NCBI GenBank assembly: GCA_026125665.1
Contig: JAHCKS010000047.1
Coordinates: forward strand, 1 to 36,656
Source: Rubrivivax sp.
Lineage (GTDB): Bacteria; Pseudomonadota; Gammaproteobacteria; Burkholderiales; Burkholderiaceae_C
Length of the DNA: 36,656 nt
Reading direction: 5' to 3'
In this document: in pieces, positions 32,054-36,656 of the stretch
How the letters are laid out: each line of letters begins with the position of its first letter
Numbering within the stretch: the first letter of the stretch is position 1
Notes under the pieces: model-generated
Told to the model about the DNA's origin: nothing
The model's database searches: none
Seen by the model: only the letters and a program-made list of their open reading frames with translations
Made by a program: the position numbers and the translations under genes

Positions 32054-32713
32054 ATGTCCGTCGCAGTGAAGGTCTGCTGCATCGCCGATGTCGACGAGGC
32101 GCGGTGGGCCGTTGCAGCGGGCGCTTCGGCTCTGGGCCTCGTGTCGGCGATGCCGAGCGGCCCCGGCGTCATCAGCGACGACCGCGTCGCCGAGGTCGCC
32201 GCCGCGGTGCGCGACGCCGGTGTGCGCACGTTCCTGCTGACGGCGCGCACGCGCGCCGCCGACATCGCGGCGCAGCACCGGCATTGCGGCACGACGACGC
32301 TGCAGCTGGTCGATCACGTGCCGCTGGCCGAGCTCGCCCGGCTGCGCGAGCTGTGCCCGGGGGTGGAGCTCGTGCAGGTGGTCCATGTCACCGGCGAGGC
32401 GTCGCTCGACGAGGCGCACGCTGCCGCGCCGCATGTCGATGCGCTGCTGCTCGACTCGGGCAACCCGGCGCTCTCGGTGAAGCAGCTCGGCGGCACCGGC
32501 CGCACGCACGACTGGGCGCTCTCGCGGCGCATCCGCGACGCCGTGTTCCCGCGGCCGCTCTGGCTGGCCGGCGGGCTGCACGCCGGCAACGTGGCCGACG
32601 CCGTGCGGCGCGTGGCGCCACACGGCGTGGACCTGTGCAACGGCGTGCGGCACGAAGGGCGGCTCGACCCTGCGAAGCTCGGCGCGTTCATGCAGGCGGT
32701 GGCGACGGCGTAG
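32054..32713 (+). CDS. TrpF-like (phosphoribosylanthranilate isomerase family) barrel protein, divergent
   Basis: The 219-residue protein follows the TrpF pattern: VKVCCI (C8 aligned to the catalytic Cys of KICG, with Gly changed to Cys), ALLLDSG (catalytic Asp), GGTGRTHDW, LAGGLHAGNV and GVDLCNGVR. However, the strand-2 loop that normally has FxxxSPR, whose Arg binds the anthranilate carboxylate, reads SAMPSGPGVI and has no Arg there. The phosphate-binding part is kept, so it should act on a phosphorylated sugar but perhaps not on phosphoribosylanthranilate. No trp genes are near; it follows nucleoside catabolism genes. AAGGAGG lies 5 bases before the ATG. A true biosynthetic TrpF remains possible. 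Confidence 0.72.
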   Translation: MSVAVKVCCIADVDEARWAVAAGASALGLVSAMPSGPGVISDDRVAEVAAAVRDAGVRTFLLTARTRAADIAAQHRHCGTTTLQLVDHVPLAELARLRELCPGVELVQVVHVTGEASLDEAHAAAPHVDALLLDSGNPALSVKQLGGTGRTHDWALSRRIRDAVFPRPLWLAGGLHAGNVADAVRRVAPHGVDLCNGVRHEGRLDPAKLGAFMQAVATA

Positions 32714-32813
32714 CGGGCATGGCGCGCGCGCCCGCGCAGCGAGCGAGCGGGTCGGCGCCCGGCCACCTTGCCCCGGCCCGAGTGCGCTGACGGGAGTGAG
32801 CGGGAGCCGGCAG

Positions 32814-34865
32814 CTACCAGGCGTGGCCGCTCAGCCGGCCGGCGCGCAGCCAGAGCACGTCTTCACCGACGAGCACGCTGCGTTGCTGCGCCAAGGAGCC
32901 GGGCGGTGTCGCCGTCGAAGGCGCGACGAGCGGCTTGGCGACGAGCGTGCCGGCCTGGCGGTCCACTTCCAGGCGGGCCAGCCGGTCCCGGGCGTTGGTG
33001 AAGCCGGCGTCGACGAGGAAGAGCGGCATCGCGAGCCGCGTCACCGCGCCCTGCTCGAGCAGCGCCAGGCCCTGCCGCGAGTGGTCGAGCCCGCTCGCGC
33101 TGCCGGTGGTGCCGAAGACCTGGCTCGCCAGCTCGCGGGGTTGCGCCGCGTCGGCCACGTCGAAGAGCGAGATCTTCACGCCGCCGGCGCGGCCGTTGGC
33201 ATCGGCCTCCTTGCCCACGCCGAGCAGCAGCGTGTCCGACAGCGGCACGAGGTGGTCGGAGAAGCCCGGCACCTCCAGCACGCCGGCAATGCGCGGGTCG
33301 GCCGCGTCGGCGAGGTCGAGCACGTACAGCGGGTCGAACTGCCGGAACGTCACGACGTAGCCGCGCTGGCCCGCGAAGCGCACGCCGTGCACCTGCTCGC
33401 CCGGCTTGCCGAGCGGCTGCGGGCGCTGCGCGTTGGGCAGCGTCGCCAGCGCCTCGAGCCGGCCGCCGCTGGTGCTCATGACCTCGCGCAGCACCGTCAA
33501 CGTGGCCGGTGACGGCGGCACGCTCGCCGCGTCGTTGGCGGTGAGCCAGCCGACCGGGCCGGTGAAGGTCAGCACGCGCAGCAGCCCCTCGTGCTCGCCG
33601 AGGCGCCACGACTTGCGCTGCGGGTCCCAGCCCAGGTGGCCGGGCACGTCGCCGCTGGCGCGGTAGACGAGCCGCCCGGCATCGAACGAGAACTTGTGCA
33701 GGTCAGTGCGGATGGTCTCGGGATAGCGCAGCGCGCCGCCCTGGATGGTGTAGGACCAGCGCGTGCTCGCCAGCACCAGCGTCGCGGGCGTCATGTACAG
33801 CGCCTCGGTGCCGCCGACGAAGCATCGGCTCGCCGGCGCCAGGTCGGCGGCGCGCAGGTCGAGCACGGTGATCGTGGTCACCGACAGCGCCAGCGACGCA
33901 TTGGCCGGCTGCACCCAGCAGTCGGTCTCCGACAGCAGCGCGCGCGTGCCGCCGCCGGGCAGGTGCTGGCGCGGCAGCAGGTCGGTGCCGCGCGTCGCGG
34001 CGATCGCCGCTTCGCGTTCGGCGGTCGGCACCGTCGGCGGCAACTGGTCGGCCGCGAGCATCGGCACCTGCTCGCTGACGAGCACGAGGTGGTCGCCGAC
34101 GCGCCGGGCGTCGACGAGGCGGCCGTCGAACTCGATGCGCGCACTGCTCGCCGGCTGCGCCGGGTCGGCGACGTCGAAGCGCTCCACGGCCACGAGGTTG
34201 CGCATCCATAAGGGGCCGGGCAGCAGGATCGTCGGCGGGCAGACATCGACACACGGGTCACCGGAGAAGCCGGCCCAGGCCTCGCTGGCCACGGCGAGCG
34301 CTCGGCCGTCGGCGGAGTGCACGATGCCGCGCGGCGCGAGTGCGCTGGCGCTGCCCAAGGCGAGCGGCAGCGCGGAGCGTTCTTCCAGCGCGCCCGAGGC
34401 GAGGCGCCGCGTGGTGCGCAGCAGCGGCTTGGCGCTGTCGTGCAGGTCGAGGCTGAAGAGGTGCACGCCGTCGGCTGTCTTCACGAGGTCGGGCTCGTCG
34501 ACGCCGGCCTCCTGCACGAGCGAAGTCGAGAAAGGCACGGCCGTCGCCATCGTCGGTGGCGCCGCCCCGCCGGCCGGCAGCGGCGCGACGGTGCGCGTGC
34601 TGTCGTCGAGAGACGCCTGGCCCCGCTGCCGCTGCGCGGCGCGCTCGCGCAGCACGCGCTGCACGTAGGTGGTGAGGTCGCCGGGCTGGCTCGGCTTCAG
34701 AGCCGGCGCGCCGGCATCGCCGTGGCCGGGCTCCGGCGAGGCGCCGCCGCCCCCGCAGGCGACGAGCAGGCTGCACGACACCGCGGCGATGGACATCGCG
34801 ATCGACGTGATGGGCAAGGCGAAGAGGCCTCGCGAAGCAGGGCGTTCACAGGGCAGGACGGGCAT
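32814..34865 (-). CDS. Lipoprotein with beta-propeller domain
   Basis: The 683-residue protein has an N-terminal lipoprotein signal with C37 in LLVACGGGG. The region after about residue 95 matches the secreted beta-propeller domain family (PF09826-like): QEAGVDEPDLVKTADGVHLFSL, DVADPAQP, YPETIRTDLHKFSF, QVHGVRFAGQRGYVVTFRQFDPLYVLDLADAADPRIAGVLEVPGFSDHL (only key parts shown: DPLYVLDLADAADP) and LFDVADAAQP. The repeated DVADPxxP pattern marks propeller blades. Its function is unknown in the family. GGAG lies about 9 bases before the ATG at 34865. An upstream ATG at 34949 would overlap the palindrome and disrupt the signal. Confidence 0.85.
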   Translation of the reverse strand: MPVLPCERPASRGLFALPITSIAMSIAAVSCSLLVACGGGGASPEPGHGDAGAPALKPSQPGDLTTYVQRVLRERAAQRQRGQASLDDSTRTVAPLPAGGAAPPTMATAVPFSTSLVQEAGVDEPDLVKTADGVHLFSLDLHDSAKPLLRTTRRLASGALEERSALPLALGSASALAPRGIVHSADGRALAVASEAWAGFSGDPCVDVCPPTILLPGPLWMRNLVAVERFDVADPAQPASSARIEFDGRLVDARRVGDHLVLVSEQVPMLAADQLPPTVPTAEREAAIAATRGTDLLPRQHLPGGGTRALLSETDCWVQPANASLALSVTTITVLDLRAADLAPASRCFVGGTEALYMTPATLVLASTRWSYTIQGGALRYPETIRTDLHKFSFDAGRLVYRASGDVPGHLGWDPQRKSWRLGEHEGLLRVLTFTGPVGWLTANDAASVPPSPATLTVLREVMSTSGGRLEALATLPNAQRPQPLGKPGEQVHGVRFAGQRGYVVTFRQFDPLYVLDLADAADPRIAGVLEVPGFSDHLVPLSDTLLLGVGKEADANGRAGGVKISLFDVADAAQPRELASQVFGTTGSASGLDHSRQGLALLEQGAVTRLAMPLFLVDAGFTNARDRLARLEVDRQAGTLVAKPLVAPSTATPPGSLAQQRSVLVGEDVLWLRAGRLSGHAW

Positions 34866-34930
34866 GACGACGGACTCCTTTCGCACCGGGACGGCGGGCG
34901 GCGCGCGCCGCTTGCGTGCCGGTCGATGAC

Positions 34931-34947
34931 GTGGGAAAATATCCCAC
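34931..34947. promoter_or_regulatory. Perfect palindromic operator-like site, GTGGGA-N5-TCCCAC
   Basis: GTGGGAAAATATCCCAC has 6-bp perfect arms around an AAATA centre, an A/T-rich island in very G+C-rich DNA. It lies 66 bp from the beta-propeller lipoprotein start and 80 bp from the DUF6502-like start, in their divergent promoter region. It could bind a dimeric repressor controlling both genes. The AAATAT part may also overlap a -10. Confidence 0.5.
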
Positions 34948-35027
34948 ATGCCGCCCTGCTGTCAACCACGAGGGCGCCGGCCCGCCGGCGGCGGGACCGC
35001 TGCCGGGCGTTCCGGGCGGCCGTGGCG

Positions 35028-35855
35028 ATGAAGCTCACCGGCGGGCCGAGCCCGCTGCTCGTGCGCGTGCTGCAGGCGCTGCGCCCGCTCGTGCGCCTGC
35101 TCGTGCACCACGGCATCACCTACACCGCGCTGGCCGCGGCGCTGAAGCCGCTGTTCCTGGACGAAGCGCGGCGCGAGCTGCAGCGCCGCGGCATGCCCGC
35201 CACCGACAGCGCACTGACGCTGCTGTCGGGTGTGCACCGGCGCGACGTGCGCACGCTGACGCGCGAGCCGCGCGCCGCCGATGCCGCGGTGGCCGCGCCC
35301 GCGGCCATGGGCCTCGCGTCCGAGGTCGTCGGCCGCTGGATGGGCGAGCGGCGCTGGCTCGACCGGCGCGGCCATGCGCGCGTGCTGCCGCGCGCCGCGC
35401 AGGCCCAGGGCGACAAGCCGAGCTTCGACGCGCTCGTCGAGAGCGTCAGCCGCGACGTGCGCCCGCGCGCCGTGCTCGACGAGCTCGTGCGCCTCGGCGT
35501 GGCCGAGGAAACATCGGAGGGCGTGCGCCTGCTCGCCGAAGGCTTCGCGCCGAAACGCGGCTTCGACGAGATGGCCGCGCTCTTCGCCGCCAACCTGCAT
35601 GACCACGCCGCCGCCGCGGTGGCCAACCTGCGCGGCGACGCGAACTTCCTGGAGCAGGCGGTATTCGTCGACGAGCTCGGCGAGGATTCCGTGCACGAGC
35701 TCGCGCAGGCCGCCAAGGCCGCCTGGCAGGCGGCGCTGCGCGACGTGATGGCCAAGGCGCGAGAGCGCTTCGACGCCGACCAGGCCCGCCCACGCCCGGA
35801 GCGCCGCCAGCGGGCGCGGTTCGGCGTCTACTTCTACAGCGAAGCCGAGGAGTGA
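35028..35855 (+). CDS. DUF6502-like protein of unknown function
   Basis: The 275-residue protein begins LVRVLQALRPLVRLLVHHGITYTALAAALKPLFLDEA, with the pattern of a short helical domain (key part: LVHHGITYTALAAALK). A winged-helix-like segment follows (TDSALTLLSGVHRRDVRTL). The second half is helical and contains FAANLHDHAAAAVANLRGD, ending in RARFGVYFYSEAEE. This matches the DUF6502 family common in Burkholderiales and other proteobacteria. The HTH-like N-terminus hints at regulation, but this is unproven. There is no signal peptide. It is followed directly by a lipoprotein gene, and the family often pairs with a small exported protein. Confidence 0.75.
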   Translation: MKLTGGPSPLLVRVLQALRPLVRLLVHHGITYTALAAALKPLFLDEARRELQRRGMPATDSALTLLSGVHRRDVRTLTREPRAADAAVAAPAAMGLASEVVGRWMGERRWLDRRGHARVLPRAAQAQGDKPSFDALVESVSRDVRPRAVLDELVRLGVAEETSEGVRLLAEGFAPKRGFDEMAALFAANLHDHAAAAVANLRGDANFLEQAVFVDELGEDSVHELAQAAKAAWQAALRDVMAKARERFDADQARPRPERRQRARFGVYFYSEAEE

Positions 35856-35863
35856 TCCCGACC

Positions 35864-36427
35864 ATGATTCGCCCGCCTTCCTCCGCCCCCGTGGCGCTGC
35901 GGCGGCTCGTCGCCACCTTCGCCGGCGTGCTGCTCGCCGCGGCCTTCGCCGGCCTCGGCGGCTGCGGCCCCGGCCTCGGCGGCACCGGCACCGGCGCCAC
36001 CGACGACGCGCTGGCCGCGCAGGGCGCACGCGAGGTGCCGGTGTGCGACGCGTCGTTCGCCTCGTTCCTCGGCTGCGCCAGCCCGAGCACCGGCGCCGCG
36101 CCGCTGCCCGCTGCCGGGCCGCGCTTCTTCGCCGAGGCCACGCCGGCCAGCCGGCACCTGCTCGAGCTCGACGGGCAGGACGCACAGCTGCGGCTGCGCT
36201 GCCTGGACAGGGTCTTCATCGGCACCTTCGGTCAAGCCGGCAGCGCCGAGCCGCGCTACTACGGCAACACCATCGAAGGCGGCAGCCGCATCCGCCTGTC
36301 GACGCTGCTCGTGCGGCCGGTCGTGGGCGGGCTGGAAGTGACGCTCGTCGACTCGCTCGGCGTCTCGCTCGCCGGGCCGCTGGTGCTGGCGCCGGTGGCG
36401 GGCACGACGAGCGCCGCGGCCTGCTGA
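35864..36427 (+). CDS. Small lipoprotein, unknown function
   Basis: The ATG at 35864 gives 187 residues. GAGGAG lies at 35846-35851, about 12 bases upstream. A GTG at 35852 overlapping the previous stop (GTGA) is the alternative start. The signal has a lipobox GLGGC with C34, followed by GPGLGGTGTG. Three further cysteines (near residues 58, 67 and 112) may form disulfides. The C-terminal half (FIGTFGQ, YYGNTIEGGSRIRLSTLLVRPVVGG) looks beta-stranded. I do not recognise a family. It is probably cotranscribed with the DUF6502-like gene and may be its envelope partner. Confidence 0.75.
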   Translation: MIRPPSSAPVALRRLVATFAGVLLAAAFAGLGGCGPGLGGTGTGATDDALAAQGAREVPVCDASFASFLGCASPSTGAAPLPAAGPRFFAEATPASRHLLELDGQDAQLRLRCLDRVFIGTFGQAGSAEPRYYGNTIEGGSRIRLSTLLVRPVVGGLEVTLVDSLGVSLAGPLVLAPVAGTTSAAAC

Positions 36428-36447
36428 GGAGGCATATGAGAGGGGTG

Positions 36448-36530
36448 AGGAGGTGTGAGTGAATCTGCTGCGCGCCCCGATCTCACGCCTGCGCTCCTCA
36501 CCGCACGCCAGGTCGGCTTTCACACCTCCT
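36448..36530. terminator. Inverted repeats after the lipoprotein gene
   Basis: AGGAGGTGTGA (36448-36458) is the exact complement of TCACACCTCCT (36520-36530). A second option pairs GTGAGGAG (36445-36452) with CTCCTCAC (36494-36501). Either could form a long-looped stem 20-100 bases after the stop at 36427. There is no T-run. The rest of the window to 36656 shows nothing I recognise. Confidence 0.35.
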
Positions 36531-36656
36531 GATGAGCATCCCAAGCCCGCGACTGCGCCCGGCGTTCGCGAAGAAGCGTTTAGGCGGACCACGATCACGG
36601 CGCGCCGGGCCGATGCCGTGGGGCCGCTCGGGGCATGGCACCCGAACACACGACGA

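Noticed and set aside
34866-34949. Upstream start of the beta-propeller lipoprotein at 34949
   Set aside because: It would put 28 charged residues before the lipoprotein signal and place the start within the palindrome; 34865 has a good ribosome site.

Overview
The window is very G+C-rich, densely coded DNA with short intergenic gaps and many 4-bp start/stop overlaps. Gene content (SoeABC, an SQR-type flavoprotein, an NfeD-slipin pair, a DUF6502-like protein) and intergenic hairpin repeats suggest a betaproteobacterium of the order Burkholderiales, perhaps a Rubrivivax/Leptothrix-like lineage. The taxonomic call is inference from style and content; no rRNA or housekeeping marker is present.

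Region 1 (1-9499, all minus strand) reads as one inorganic-sulfur oxidation operon. In transcription order it encodes soeA, soeB, soeC (cytoplasmic, membrane-anchored sulfite dehydrogenase), a TauE/SafE sulfite/organic-anion exporter, a small membrane protein, a tandem universal stress protein, a fusion of a carboxymuconolactone-decarboxylase-like domain to a Rieske ferredoxin domain, a FadL-type outer-membrane channel, and a sulfide:quinone oxidoreductase cut by the left edge. ATP sulfurylase (sat) is divergent from soeA (9794-10972). Together these could take sulfide to sulfur and sulfite to sulfate with electrons entering the quinone pool.

Region 2 (10973-19519). The sat/slipin convergent gap holds two inverted copies of a structured repeat. 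All six differences between their 66-nt cores are compensatory base-pair changes, the strongest new signal in the window. Then come an NfeD protease/slipin membrane pair (minus), a secreted or membrane-tethered caspase-like protein and a SAM methyltransferase (plus), a decayed 3' remnant of a FAD oxidoreductase (minus), cysQ and an adenosine deaminase (minus).

Region 3 (19520-32713) is a nucleoside uptake and catabolism block: BMP-family binding protein, double-domain ABC ATPase, two permeases, cytidine deaminase, then (after a divergent EamA exporter / Lrp regulator pair) purine nucleoside phosphorylase, deoxyribose-phosphate aldolase, a lipoprotein 5'-nucleotidase and thymidine phosphorylase. 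With adenosine deaminase it forms a near-complete route from extracellular nucleotides to bases and sugar phosphates. The deoA 3' end and the Ala-rich ORF after it show several apparent frameshifts. A divergent TrpF-like barrel closes the block.

Region 4 (32814-36656) holds a large lipoprotein with a beta-propeller domain (minus), divergent from a DUF6502-like gene and a small lipoprotein gene (plus). A perfect 17-bp palindrome lies in the divergent promoter region. The last ~230 bases show only inverted repeats.
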